Notes: generated by a model from the sequence alone, not told the origin. DNA of 22,255 nucleotides from Chara braunii (GCA_003427395.1 BFEA01000532.1:721480-743734); one strand, 5' to 3'; shown: positions 7,008 to 16,458, counted from the first letter of the stretch. A program made the numbers and translations.

Positions 7008-7708
7008 GATGAACACCCCCCGGTGATAGTGGTGCTGATAAGAGCAGCCACCACTACCACACGGGAAGAGGCGCCATCTATTGGTGGGGAGCATCACCTG
7101 CTGGAAAGCGGGTCCAGCGTCCCATATACAAAATATGATCAGGAAAACAATGTGGAGGACCCTTGCCAGCATTGATTACCCTGGAATCCAAGGGATTGAC
7201 TGAGCAGGGCATTGGAAAAATTAGAAAAATTAGAGAAGGCCTGCCACTGAGTAGGTTGTATCAGAATATAACTGAGATGGAAGTTAGCTTCCGAAGATCG
7301 TCTGCACAAGATGTTGAGCTTCTGGGAGTAAACCTCTTCGCCCTATACCATGCGCCGAATTTCTGCTGCTGAAGGACTAATCTCCCCCTGAAAGCCTGAT
7401 GGTCCACTTCACCCTGTAGCAGGCCGTTTTTCTGCTGCTGAAGCTTCATTTTCCTTTTCCTTCTCGTGTCAGGACCGGGGTCCAGGAAGAACCACTGGGG
7501 AGCACCTGTGGTTCTTTCCGTTCCTTGCCCATCCTTCCCGCAGGACCCCTCCTCGACCACTCTTCTGCCACCCCCCTTTGCTGTGTCTGATGAGGTGGGA
7601 TAAGGAAAGAAAGATGGATTAACCGGGTTTTCGTGGAAGGGCAGGAGAGGCATCGGTTACAGGTATGCTTCCAAGAACTGTGGGTGGGGGGGGAATGGGT
7701 CCGGGAAT
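7008..7708 (-). other. LINE 3' UTR
   Basis: About 700 bp between the ORF2 stop and the tail. It contains a repeated CTTCAGCAGCAGAAA motif (near 7363-7377 and 7431-7445) and, close to the 3' end, the 57-bp tail motif at 7070-7126. Two open minus-strand frames here (7261-7653, 7446-7712) have low-complexity Pro/Gly/Gln-rich composition and show no domain, so I treat them as fortuitous. Confidence 0.65.
7070..7126 (-). repeat. 57-bp tail motif, copy in LINE 3' UTR
   Basis: It reads TATGGGACGCTGGACCCG at its 5' end and CCACCAATAGATGGCGCC at its 3' end, about 60 bp before the poly(A). It aligns without gaps to 3731-3785 in block A, with about 46 of 57 positions identical. The first part also matches 22189-22212 in block B. 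Confidence 0.75.
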
Positions 7709-9553
7709 TCATCTGCAGGTCTCAGGGATATTGGGATCTATCGACAACCAATCCTTGAATCTCAATCTGTAGTCCCTTGGCACTTCCTCTCCGTGGCTGT
7801 CCTCCCCCCCTTCCTCCTCACTCCAACCCCCGGTCCAGCATACTTCCGCCACCCACCCCTCTCGGTCTCCACCCAACCATTCCCTGGAAAACTGTAGTAG
7901 ACGTACCCGGATATCTTTGGGGCTATGAAGATTATCTAATGTTTGTTTCATTGAGTTCCACCTGTACGAGAGTTCCAGTTGGAAGTGTGTCTTGAATTGT
8001 TCCATCCTTTCCTCTCCCTCTACCCGGACTTGGTCTAAAGTTAGTATGCATCTTTGCCACCATAGGACCCACAGGACCGTTCGCCAGGATAGATGGAACA
8101 TATTGGGCACAAAGGTGTCGTCTTGGAAGGGAGGATAATGGCCTGTTAGGATGGCACGCCAGTCCCAAGGCCACAGGTGCCCAGGGACCGTTTGTTGCCA
8201 TACCCTGTCCCACCACCTCGAGGTTAGAATGGCTGCAGGGCACTGTAGGAATATGTGCTCAATTGTCTCTGCCTTTTTCCTAGCCGGAAAACCCAACAGA
8301 CAACGAGAGCACCAGGGCAGGGCCCGGCCTTGTTGTTCTAGTTGTGTATCGTCGATCAACCAGTTGTTGGTTGGCAGGCACCGATGCAAGATTTGCCACT
8401 GCAGAGATGTAATTTTCGTCGGTTTGCATTTGGTGTCGCTGAACCAACGTATCGGGGTAAGGAGCTGCCTATCTACGTTGAGGTGCTTTTGCCAGCGATC
8501 TATCACCGTGTCTTTTAAGCAGCGCTTTACTCTGAGCATTTGATACGTCGCTTTGACTGATAGTCCGGATAGCGTTTTGTGTTTGGTTTGTCGAGAGTTG
8601 TTTCGCAGGTCGGAGTTCCATACCCATTCCAATGGGTCCATGGGGAGGGCCTCTAATGCAATCTCAGGATAAAAGGCCCGCCAGTTTTCTCCATCCTCCA
8701 ACACCCTGATCTTGTTAAGATTGTCCTTTTGAATCCATTGGAAGGGTTTCAGGTTACCTACTAAGCTCCCTCTTCTTTCCACAGTGTACCATTCAATCAG
8801 CACCTCCTCCGGTCGGATTAGGTGAACCAGGCCCACTATGTTGACCTTTCCTTCCATGGCCACCCAATCACCCTCCTTCAGCACCTTACCTCTGCGAAGG
8901 ATGGGCCACCACCCTACTGGGAGGGCTTTCGTTATTTCTGGCAGTGCTGCTTCAATGTTATGACAGTACCTTAAGGTTTCTCTCATCTTTTCGGGACTTT
9001 TCCAATCCAAACTTTCCTTGTCCCAGAGGTCACCCACTCTCTTCACCCCATTCTTCACCCATCCTTTCCATGGGGTGTCGGAACTATAGAAAATTTGACT
9101 TTGTTCCTTAGTGATCCATCTGTTCCCAAAGAGTGGTTGCCTTGCCACCTCCTCCCACCTGTCCGGGTGCGGGCGATTTGGGGGGGGAAGTTTCCTCCAA
9201 ATTTTTAACAGCCGGGGCCAAAATCCATCTCTCCTTCCTTCCTCTCCTCTGGAGCGCCTAGGTACTCTCCAATATCTATCCTCTAACCAACGTGGAGGGT
9301 GGACAGACGGCGGAGCCTCAGGGGCCAGACGGGCCATTTGTTCCAGTGCTAGTGACCTCCATACTAGCGGGTTTTCGAAAATCAGGTGTATCACCCATTG
9401 CAGGCTGAGGGCTTGGGATTGACAGAGGGGGTCCAGAATACCGAGGCCTCCTTTTGTCTTGGGTTGAATAACTAAGTCCCATGCCACTCGGCTTATAGCG
9501 TGGGGGTTTTCGCTGTCTCCTCTCCATAAGTAGGCAGCCACCTTCCTCTTCAT
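7709..9553 (-). pseudogene. LINE ORF2, C-terminal part with zinc knuckle
   Basis: An uninterrupted 614-codon stretch, in the same frame as the reverse-transcriptase section (9596-10369) and separated from it only by a TAA at 9596. It holds the region after the RT thumb: an early KRKVAAYLWRGD segment with GGLGILD, typical of plant-type L1 and Tx1-related ORF2. Further on is a CxxC ... HxxxxC zinc-binding pattern (WCSRC, then EHIFLQC, near 8260-8340), as in the zf-RVT family found at the C-terminus of plant LINE polyproteins. This is followed by Trp-rich sequence (LSWRTVLWVLWWQR). It ends at a natural stop after IPETCR. Being the longest clean frame, it suggests moderate age. Confidence 0.9.
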
Positions 9554-9595
9554 GGTCCTTAGGGCCTCTGGGCTTAGTGGCCAAAGGATTGATTT

Positions 9596-11264
9596 TTACC
9601 AAAGGGTGGCTCGCACCACGTTGTTGATTACCACGGCACGCCCAAAGAGTGATGTGTGTTGGTGGTTCCATTGCGAGAGTTTAGCAAAGGCCGGGGCCGA
9701 TAGCCATCCGTGGTTTTCTGGGGGATTGCCCTGGGCGAACATCTTGACTCCCAAGACTCGGATGGGGGAGTTAGGGGCTACCCAAGTGATGTGGTGCCCC
9801 TCTGGGGGACGGCCCCCTTGGTGATGGAGCCACCAACCGATTGTTTTTTGTCCCCAATTTATGGTTATGTCAGAGAGGGTGCAAAATACGGCCATAAGCC
9901 TATATAGCACCTCCATATTTTCTTGTGTAGCGTCAACCATGATTGTGAGGTCGTCTGCAAAAAACGAACAGACCGGGACCGCTTCGCTGGGGATTCCAGT
10001 AATCCGAATTCTTTCTAAGTCTTTGTCCTGGCGGAGGTTGGCTGCTAACGCTTCCATTATAATGATAAACAAAAAGGGGGCTATGGGGTCCCCTTGTCTG
10101 ATCGAGCGTTGCAGTCTTATCTCCGGGGCTAGGGACCTGTTTATTTGAACGCTGGTGGTGGCATTACAGTGCAAAATATTCACCCATCGTCTAAAATTGG
10201 GGCCAAAGTTCAGTGTTTCCAAACATCTGTCCAGGAAGATCAAATCCACATGGTCATAAGCTTTTTCGAAGTCAATGAAGATGAAAGCGGCATTGGATTT
10301 AGATTGATGAGCCATGCTAATCATTTTGTTGACTAGTAGTATATTTTCTTGAATGTTCCGGTTGCGCATGAAGCCAGTCTGGGATGGGTTGAATGATGTC
10401 TTCCATTACCTCGATCATCCGATTGGCCAGAGTTTCTGACAACGTCTTATATACCACTGTCAAAAGTGTGATGGGGCGGTGGTTTCTGATATTCATTTTG
10501 TCTCCTTTTTTGTGAATTAGTGAAAGTACCCCTTGCCCTACCAGCTCTCCTAGCTCTCCAGAGTTTCAGACGGCTCCAGAGAACCTCATCAGGTCTTCGC
10601 TCAGGAGGAGTCACATGGATTTCCAAAACTCCTTGGGAAAGCCATCTAGACCCGGGGTCTTTTCTTCCTCCATTTGCATTAGGGCCGTCCAAATTTCCTC
10701 TTTGGAAATTCGTCGATCCAGATGGTCCTTCTGTTTCGGAGAAAGGCGGCCTTCCAACGGGCGCAAGAATTCTTCCAATTTTCTTAATGGATCTGCCTCA
10801 TGTTGTTGGGGAATGTGGGAGGAGAAGAGGTCTTTGTAGAAGGATCTGGCAATCTTAATGCAATGTGCTGTGGTGGTGGCTAAGTCGTCAGTCTCAGGGT
10901 CCAAAAAAGCTTCGATGGTCGTACGGTGGGCTCTTACTGAGGCTAGGCTAAAGAAATGGGGATCCATGGAACCTTCAGTAGTCCATTTGGATAACTTACC
11001 TCGAATTCTAATTCCTTGCCAACGGTATTGTGCTAATTGGAGAAGTTGGTCTTGCAAAGTTTGAATGTCCGGGATGTGTTCATTAGAGTTGTCCTGACTA
11101 ACCAGGTTGTGGAGTCTTCTGTGAACATCCATTTCGTGGGCATATCGCCTGCTTGCCACCAACTTCGAATATTCTTTACACTTCTTGGCTAGAAAAAAAA
11201 GCCCATTAGTGAACCATCTCACCTCCGAGTTAAAGGAGTATTTCTGATTTCTCCAGAAATTCCA
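9596..11264 (-). pseudogene. LINE ORF2, reverse transcriptase domain (broken)
   Basis: The N-terminal RT motifs lie before the break: TPGLDGFPKEFW near 10630, then IHKKGD ... RNHRPITLL ... YKTLSETLANR (about 10430-10520) in the same frame, behind TGA stops at 10611 and 10566. A one-base shift near 10390 leads into 10369-9596, which carries QTGF-type sequence, FIDFEKAYDHVD (motif A, catalytic Asp at codon 33), RQGDPIAPFLF (motif B) and FADD (motif C, 9950-9961). These are the canonical non-LTR RT blocks. The section 10611-11222 before motif 0 is the linker after the endonuclease. Catalytic residues are retained; the breaks are the defects. Confidence 0.95.
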
Positions 11265-11272
11265 GACATTTT
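11265..11272. repeat. 8-bp target-site duplication, left
   Basis: GACATTTT at 11265-11272 is repeated at 11840-11847. An 8-bp duplication is characteristic of hAT (and P) transposons. Confidence 0.85.
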
Positions 11273-11839
11273 CTATGAAACCGCGCGTTCATTGAACGCG
11301 GGTTTTCCGTTCAGAAATGGAACGGAATGCACGCGCGTTCAATGAACAGGACCGAACGCGGAGTTCAATTCCGCGCATGGGGAAAAAAAAAGAAAAAAAA
11401 AAAACTCAAAAAATTCCGAAAACAAAATATGTTATGAAGAAAAATAAAATAAACAACATTTGTCTGAGCATTACATCTAAATTCGTTACCAAATTGGAAA
11501 ACGAAATAGAAAACAGAAAAAAAAAAAAAAAGTAAAAAAAAAATTGAAATTAGTGAGCGAACACGATTTGACACCGCCATCTTTGACGATTTTTCATTTT
11601 TGTTTGCCTTAGCAAAATGACTCCAAAATTGAGAGGCATGTACCTCACATCATACGAAACTCAAAAAAAAAAAAAAAAGAAGAAGTTATTTTTAGGCATT
11701 AAAATGATTAAAAAAATAATAATAAAAAAAGTAAAAAAATAATTGAACGTCGTTCAATTTTGAACGCAAACGCGCAATCCGCGTTCAAACGCACATTTGA
11801 ACGCGAACGCGCGTTCACGGCGTTCAAACGGTTACACAG
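11273..11839. mobile_element. nonautonomous hAT-like transposon inside LINE ORF2
   Basis: A 567-bp insert between two exact copies of GACATTTT. Ends: CTATGAAACCG on the left and, read inward from the right, CTGTGTAACCG, so 9 of 11 terminal bases agree. Both subterminal regions are dense in GAACGC/GCGTTC motifs (11281-11380 and 11745-11830), including CAAACGG near the right end. The centre is AT-rich with A-runs (11382-11402, 11517-11532, 11663-11678) and holds no transposase. Removing the insert plus one duplication copy leaves ORF2 in frame across the site (575 bp removed, frames agree). That supports exact boundaries and a cut-and-paste insertion after the LINE landed. Confidence 0.85.
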
Positions 11840-11847
11840 GACATTTT
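11840..11847. repeat. 8-bp target-site duplication, right
   Basis: The second GACATTTT, immediately after the transposon's right end and within the ORF2 codons that follow the endonuclease domain. Confidence 0.85.
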
Positions 11848-12739
11848 GAATGTATGTGTGAAACGTCTTGTCTTTTAGTAAGGAAGTATTGAAATTATTA
11901 TTTCCGGGTCCTTGGTCTGGCCGTTTCCGGAAGGAGAATATGACCCCACATGTGCAGTGATCCAAGCCAAGGTGGGGACTCCGTGGGAGGATGGTGGAGA
12001 GTTGTAGGGCATTCTGAATTTTCTGTGAGAGTAGAATCAGGTCGATACGTGATTTCGAATGTCTCGACTGTTCATTAGTATGATGACAGGTGTAAGATTT
12101 TGCTGTCGGGTGTAACAGTCTAAAGGCGTCTACCAGGCTCAGGGCTTCACAAAGATCCGCTATTGATTTTTCATCCTTTTCCACATAGTCTGGGCAGGAT
12201 ACGCGGGAAACCCATCTATCCATCCCTCTGTCTGGTGCAGCTTTAAAATCGCCCGCGATTACCAATGGAACACCTTGAGGGGCGAGGGTCTGGAGGTGGG
12301 TGAAGAAAGACGCCCTTTCCGTTGCCGTATTAGGGGCGTAGATACCCAGAATGCTGATAAGTTATAGTTCCAGCATTTCAAGAACCGACACCCATCTCCC
12401 CTGTTCCTCGTTTGCTACCCAATTTACTACCTCTAGTCGGGACCCAGGCGGGATCTAGATCGCCACTCCCGCCGATCCCAATGTCCTGGCATGCGCCATG
12501 TAGGCCTGGTGGGGCCAAACCGCTTTGTGAGCCCGATGGTGATCCGGTTTATCCATTAGGTGGGTTTCTTGGATACATATGATGTCAGGCCACGTCTTGC
12601 CTCCTACCCCTTTCAGCTGATCCCATATCGCTTGCCTTTTCGAGGGATTGAAGGAGGCGAGTCTGTTCACGTTGAGGGTCCCTAAGTCGAGATCTGCATT
12701 TCTGAGGCAATGCTTCCACTGAGGGTTTCTGCAATACAA
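11848..12739 (-). pseudogene. LINE ORF2, APE-type endonuclease domain (broken)
   Basis: A single minus-strand frame with stops at 12455 (TAG) and 12362 (TAA). APE-like endonuclease blocks appear in order: GTLNVNRL (about codons 20-27), DIICIQETHL with the catalytic Glu near codon 58, GSAGVAI, then ILGIYAPNT, VIAGDFKAAPDRGMDR, SRIDLILLS, and LDHC carrying the catalytic His. All key residues are visible, so loss of activity comes from the stops. The open start near 12739 is not a certain initiator: the ORF1 stop lies just upstream at about 12753, so ORF1 and ORF2 are nearly adjacent. Confidence 0.9.
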
Positions 12740-12752
12740 AGTATCAATTTAT

Positions 12753-13198
12753 TCATTTTAGCCACCCTGTTACTACCTCCTCCCTATCTAGACCCGAACC
12801 CATGGTTTGGTGGACCAATTGGTCGTGCAAAGCAGCCCGTACCGGAGGATCTTCGATAAACAAGTGAACATGTCTACTTCTGTCCAGAAGGAGTTGGCTT
12901 TGACCTGTTGAAGGGAGAGCTCCATCAAGGCTCCGTGATTGAACCATTTAAGATTTGAATTTGTGTCCTCCTCGAAGAGGACATACAGATCTGTAGTAGC
13001 AACCCTTATCAAACCATCAAACTGGGGAAGGGTTGCAAGGATTCCTTCTGGATAGTGCTGACTTAAGAAGGAGTCTGCCTTTTTCTTAAAGTCACTATCC
13101 CGCAAGTCGGGAAGGGACCAGATGTTATATGCGAGCCTCATTTTTCCACAGGTGGATTTGTGCTGCTCACCAAAGAAAAACTGAGTGGTGCAGCTCAA
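12753..13198 (-). pseudogene. LINE ORF1, C-terminal fragment (frameshifted)
   Basis: Two overlapping minus-strand frames make up one coding stretch. From 13198 the protein-like part runs through MRLAYNIWSLPDLRDSDFKK, LPQFDGLIRVATTDLYVLFE and FNHGALMELSLQQVKANSFW. A shift near 12860 moves to the frame ending EDPPVRAALHDQLVHQTMGS, then REEVVTGWLK and a stop at 12753. It sits directly before ORF2, as ORF1 does in two-ORF LINEs. No CCHC knuckle or RRM is visible in the surviving part. A further frame change near 13180 suggests decay at the 5' edge. Confidence 0.6.
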
Positions 13199-13227
13199 AC
13201 TTCGTCATTTTGGCGGGTGCCATCAGC

Positions 13228-13465
13228 CAAACAGATAGCTCAGTTGGTACACCCACGAACTGTTGAAGTACAGACCGAGGCTCGAATCCACTTACAATCA
13301 GATGACCGAAATAAAATCATTCGGAATTACCCCATCATTCTGAATTACCGCGGGCCGGTCAGTTCAATGATGAATGATGACAAGCCTCAAAAGTTGTTGT
13401 GACACATATATGGCCACGTCTGAACAAGTAGCTGGCCGTGTACTGGTGGTGGTTTCAGGGGCCAG
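13228..13465 (+). mobile_element. tRNA-derived SINE, plus strand
   Basis: It has an A-box-like TAGCTCAGTTGG at 13236-13247 and a B-box-like GGCTCGAATCC at 13279-13289, with GTTGAAGTACAGACC between them. The body shares GGCCGGTCAGTT with the copy at 18859. The element abuts the 5' end of the LINE. Its 3' end is unclear; the inverted-repeat element at 13472 may have truncated it. No poly(A) tail is preserved. Confidence 0.7.
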
Positions 13466-13471
13466 ACTAAG

Positions 13472-13868
13472 GGTTGTGCTCCACTGGGGTTCTTTGGGGA
13501 AGTTCCTTGAGAGGAATGTGGGGCTCCACAGCCGTTTCTACTTTTTTCCCCATTTAGGGATTTTGCCTACATTTCACTGAAAAATCCCCAACAATCACTG
13601 AAAGTGGGAGTTCTCCTCTGCTCTCCGGGTGCTGATTCCGGGGTTATATGGGAATGGTATCCATTGCCAAGAATTCCCCAAAAAGTGGTTCAATGCATCA
13701 GGCCACAATTCTGGCCTCCGTGGAAAAAAAGGAAAAGCACTATTTGCCCCTGCTGCAAGGCGCTCTTTTCGTGAGAGTCCAGAAAGACCCCGCCAGTGGA
13801 GCCCCACGAATTCCTACGGCAAGTGGAGCCCCACAAATTCCTTGAAGAACCGGCAGTGGAGCACAACC
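13472..13868. mobile_element. foldback / MITE-like element
   Basis: Terminal arms GGTTGTGCTCCACTG at 13472-13486 and the exact complement at 13854-13868 (15 bp). A second inverted pair, GGAATGTGGGGCTCCAC at 13513-13529, matches the complement of 13823-13841 and also a tandem copy at 13796-13814. There is no transposase. TAA lies next to both ends but not symmetrically, so the target-site duplication is uncertain. It shares GAAGTTCCTTG with the foldback at 6426-6881, hinting at a common superfamily. Confidence 0.65.
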
Positions 13869-13885
13869 TGATAATCATCCCTGCA

Positions 13886-14605
13886 TTTTTTTTTTTCTTT
13901 TCGAAGGGTTGTGGGGTGTCGGGGATATGACCCAAGGAGGAAGTCCGGCAGGGGGCTTCACGTGCTGGGTTCAGCCCACCTGTTGGCACAGCGGGCCCAC
14001 GGACTTACTCAGGGATCACTCAATACCAGGGCTGTCAGAGGAGGGGGAGAAGAGAGATGTTGCCACTCACACCGGGAAGTACCAGCCTGGACTGGAGCTA
14101 CCAGGCCACTGCGCCAGGGTGCATCCCCCTGTGTATTCAGGGTACTGCATCCCCGAGGCACCCAGCCGGGAGGCCTAAGCACCCATAGTAACCATGTGCT
14201 GTGGAGATGAGAGTCACTCCTGCTAGGAAGGGGGTGAACAATTCACCCCTCCCATACTCATCCCCACTGAGCCTGCCCGTCCCGGAGCCGTCTCCTCCCC
14301 CCATGGCCTCCAGCAACCCAAAGGGGAGGCACGCACAGCTGTTCCAGAGGACCCAGGCGTGTGAAGGGAATAGTATCGGCTGGGCACCCTCTCAGGTGGC
14401 TCCCCAGGTCAGGTCTATGCGCAGGATCCTTATGTACATCCGTGCCCCCTGGCTGCGTGCGCGCTCAGTGTGTGAGTGGTTCTGCATCAACCTAACGCCT
14501 TGCCGGCGGCCTATGCACGAGGCTGCGGGGTTTTGAGCCTGCAACCTCAGACCACAATGTGCATTTCCAACCGGTGCCCTAACCACTGGGCCATTCACCA
14601 CTCGC
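13886..14605 (-). mobile_element. tRNA-Ser-headed SINE-like element
   Basis: The minus strand starts near 14600 with an A-box-like TGGCCCAGTGGTTAGGGC (14576-14593), an anticodon-loop-like TTGGAAA (14564-14570; anticodon GGA, Ser) and a B-box-like GGTTGCAGGCTCAAAACC (14529-14546). The spacing with extra bases before the T-arm fits the long variable arm of tRNA-Ser. About 630 bp of unrecognised GC-rich body follow, down to an A-rich stretch (T on plus at 13886-13901) that may be its tail. The body is long for a SINE, so head and tail may belong to different insertions. The open plus-strand frames in this body show no domain. Confidence 0.5.
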
Positions 14606-14651
14606 CTCATTCTAAATTTCATACATGCAGGAGAAAAAAAGACAAAAAACG

Positions 14652-14837
14652 GGCCTAGCTTAGATGGTACACCCGTGAACTGTTGAAATTCACACCTGAG
14701 TGAAATACAGGCCTATTTTCATGGGTACACCCAAGATCTGTTTTTTTTTTTTTAATTTTATATATACATTTTTATTAGTTTTAAATGAAAATCTGAGTTT
14801 AAATTCCAGTGGAATCAGATGATTCAAATCATTCTCA
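14652..14837 (+). mobile_element. decayed tRNA-derived SINE copy
   Basis: It begins GGCCTAGCTTAGATGGTACAC at about 14652, then GAACTGTTGAAATTCA, and has a degenerate B box (GAGTTTAAATTCC) near 14801, followed by AATCAGATGA as in the copy at 13290. Between the boxes lies extra AT-rich sequence with a T14 run (14740-14753) and a second GGGTACACCC, so the head is interrupted or rearranged. Confidence 0.55.
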
Positions 14838-14934
14838 GGCTTGGACCCCACTGGCCAGCGGCTAGAAAAGTTTTGGTGTGGAAGGGCGATTTTGGACCCC
14901 AGTGGGCCGCCAGGAAGTTTTTTTTTTTTTTTTT
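14838..14934 (+). repeat. GC-rich dispersed repeat (GGCTTGGACCCC family)
   Basis: The 33 bp at 14838-14870 match the complement of 18238-18270 with three substitutions (all A/G). The sequence then repeats TTTTGGACCCCAGTGGGCC, so the local unit is itself partly duplicated. A T16 run follows. Probably the end of a nonautonomous element. Confidence 0.6.
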
Positions 14935-15017
14935 CCAAAGTCCTAAGCCAAAGTCCTAAACTTAAAGGCAAAGTCCCAAGGCAAAGTCCCAAGGCAAAGT
15001 CCCAAGGTAAAGTCCTC
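14935..15017. repeat. 13-bp tandem repeat (CAAAGTCCCAAGG)
   Basis: About six units of CAAAGTCC(C/T)AAGG; the three central ones (near 14968-15007) are perfect and the outer ones diverged. Confidence 0.9.
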
Positions 15018-15137
15018 AATCGGAGTTCCAACGTTTTGGCGATTGTACCGAACACATTCGGCAGCGATGCATTAAAACATGCATTCGTCATAAGACAATG
15101 ATCAGGCTACGCACAGAAAGGCGCAGGATCCAAAATT

Positions 15138-15142
<5 letters not shown>

Positions 15143-15168
<26 letters not shown>
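15143..15168. repeat. poly(G) tract, 26 G
   Basis: An uninterrupted run of 26 G, followed by G-rich DNA to 15200. Such runs are uncommon in nuclear DNA and may form quadruplexes. A sequencing or assembly artefact in the exact length is possible. Confidence 0.9.
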
Positions 15169-15169
<1 letters not shown>

Positions 15170-15279
15170 AGGAGGAGGGGGCGTGAGGGGGCAGGAGCAC
15201 TCTTATTGTTTCTTAAGGTGTAACATTTTGTGAAGAAGTCTGGGGAGCGCGAGGTAATGTTTTTTAGCTTGCACACTGG

Positions 15280-15680
15280 ACAAGGAGAGGAGGAGGAGGA
15301 AGAGGAGAGGTGGAGGAGGAAGAGGAGAGGAGGAGGAGGAAGAGGAGAGGAGGAGGGAAAATTGGAGGGACCCTCAGGATGGAAACAACAAGGACCAAGA
15401 GGGCATCTCAAGTGATGAGAGATGAAGGTGAACCGAGCACAGAGGAAGACGGAGCTGAAGGGGAAGAGAAGGAGGAGGAGGAGGAGAAGGAGGAGGGATG
15501 TGGAGGTGGAGCACTGTAAATGGGAGGAGGAGAGAGATGGACGAAGAGAGGAGGGGGCTGGAGCAAGGGGGGGAGGGGGGCTGGGGGAAAGAGAAAGGTA
15601 GAGAAAGGTTCAGCCCCTTTTCCCCCCTCAGAAAAAAAAGGCAAGAGAAGGGAGGGAGGGTAAAAGAGTCCGAAAGACGG
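15280..15680. repeat. GGA-rich purine tract
   Basis: Purine-biased DNA dominated by GGA/GAA triplets, with a direct block repeat (GAGGAAGAGGAGAGG) at 15295-15355 and a second block at 15465-15500. The open frames here encode Glu/Gly or Pro/Ser runs only and are repeat by-products. Confidence 0.85.
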
Positions 15681-15779
15681 AGAATGGCTCATCCTATTTC
15701 AGTCGACTCCTGACAGTGTGCTTCTGTCGCAGAAGGCGGAGGAGAATGGTTCAAGCGAAAGACAGTGAGACTCTTGTCC

Positions 15780-16458
15780 TTCCGTCACACATGATGGATC
15801 TGGCGCATTTGCTAACCAGGTTAAGTGGCACTTGCACATTTTCTGACCGGGTGAATTGAACTTCCAACATTTTTTTTCTGACCGAGTTAACTGAACTCCC
15901 ACATCTTCTGACAGGTATTACCTACACTTCCGCAGCGGCTGCTGATCAAGTCACCAACCAAGCGGATGAACTCAACTCCCACACCTGACCAGATTCATAT
16001 TGGAGCTGGCACTTCAGCTGACCGGGTGAACTGAACTTCCAACATTTTCTGACCGGGTGAACTGAACTTCCAACATTTTCTGACCGCGTGAACTGAACTT
16101 CCAGTATTTTTTTTTCTGACGAGTCAACGAACTTTGAAGTCGCTGGGTGAGTTAACTGAACGCTTGCACATTTTCTAAGCGGATAAACTCAACTTCCACA
16201 GCTGACCAGATTGTGGAAGGAAATTTCCACACCAGCTTGATTGAGATAATAACCAAACTTCGAATTTGCTGACTGGGTTCACTGAACTCGCATATTTATC
16301 TTACCGAGTACGCTGAATTTCCACATATTACACTTTCCACGGATGAACTCGAAACTTTTCCAATCCACTTCCGCAGCTGCCGATTGGGTTAACTGAACTC
16401 CAAATTTGCTGCCTGGATTAACCGAACTTCCACAATTTCCTCCAGGTTAACTGCACTC
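15780..16458 (+). repeat. degenerate ~31-bp minisatellite
   Basis: Recurring units of the form TTTCTGACCGGGTGAACTGA plus ACTTCCAACA. Three good units lie at about 16018-16110 and more divergent ones run from 15800 to 16450. Sequence and phase grade into the 12-bp array that follows: CTGACC and the AACTGAACTTCCACA segment persist in both. Confidence 0.8.

Larger units (their letters stand above)
6981..13200 (-). mobile_element. L1-like LINE, decayed, about 6.2 kb
   Basis: A non-LTR retrotransposon on the minus strand. In order from its 5' side: the C-terminal part of ORF1 (12753-13198), ORF2 with endonuclease, reverse transcriptase and zinc-knuckle regions (about 12739-7709), a 700-bp 3' UTR (7708-7008) and a 27-A tail (T at 6981-7007). 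ORF2 is about 1,480 codons without the inserted transposon. It carries stops at 12455, 12362, 10611, 10566 and 9596, plus a frameshift near 10390. The 5' side of ORF1 is missing or cut by the SINE starting near 13228. No convincing target-site duplication was found. The element is dead as it stands. Confidence 0.9.

Noticed and set aside
6955-13229. GTGCCACCAG (left of the LINE tail) and GTGCCATCAG (right of ORF1) as the LINE target-site duplication
   Set aside because: The left copy is 12 bases away from the poly(A) and the match is imperfect and short, so it may be chance or shared SINE sequence.
13909-14536. Plus-strand open frames of about 100 codons
   Set aside because: They lie antisense to the body of the tRNA-Ser-like element, in GC-rich DNA, with no recognisable motif.
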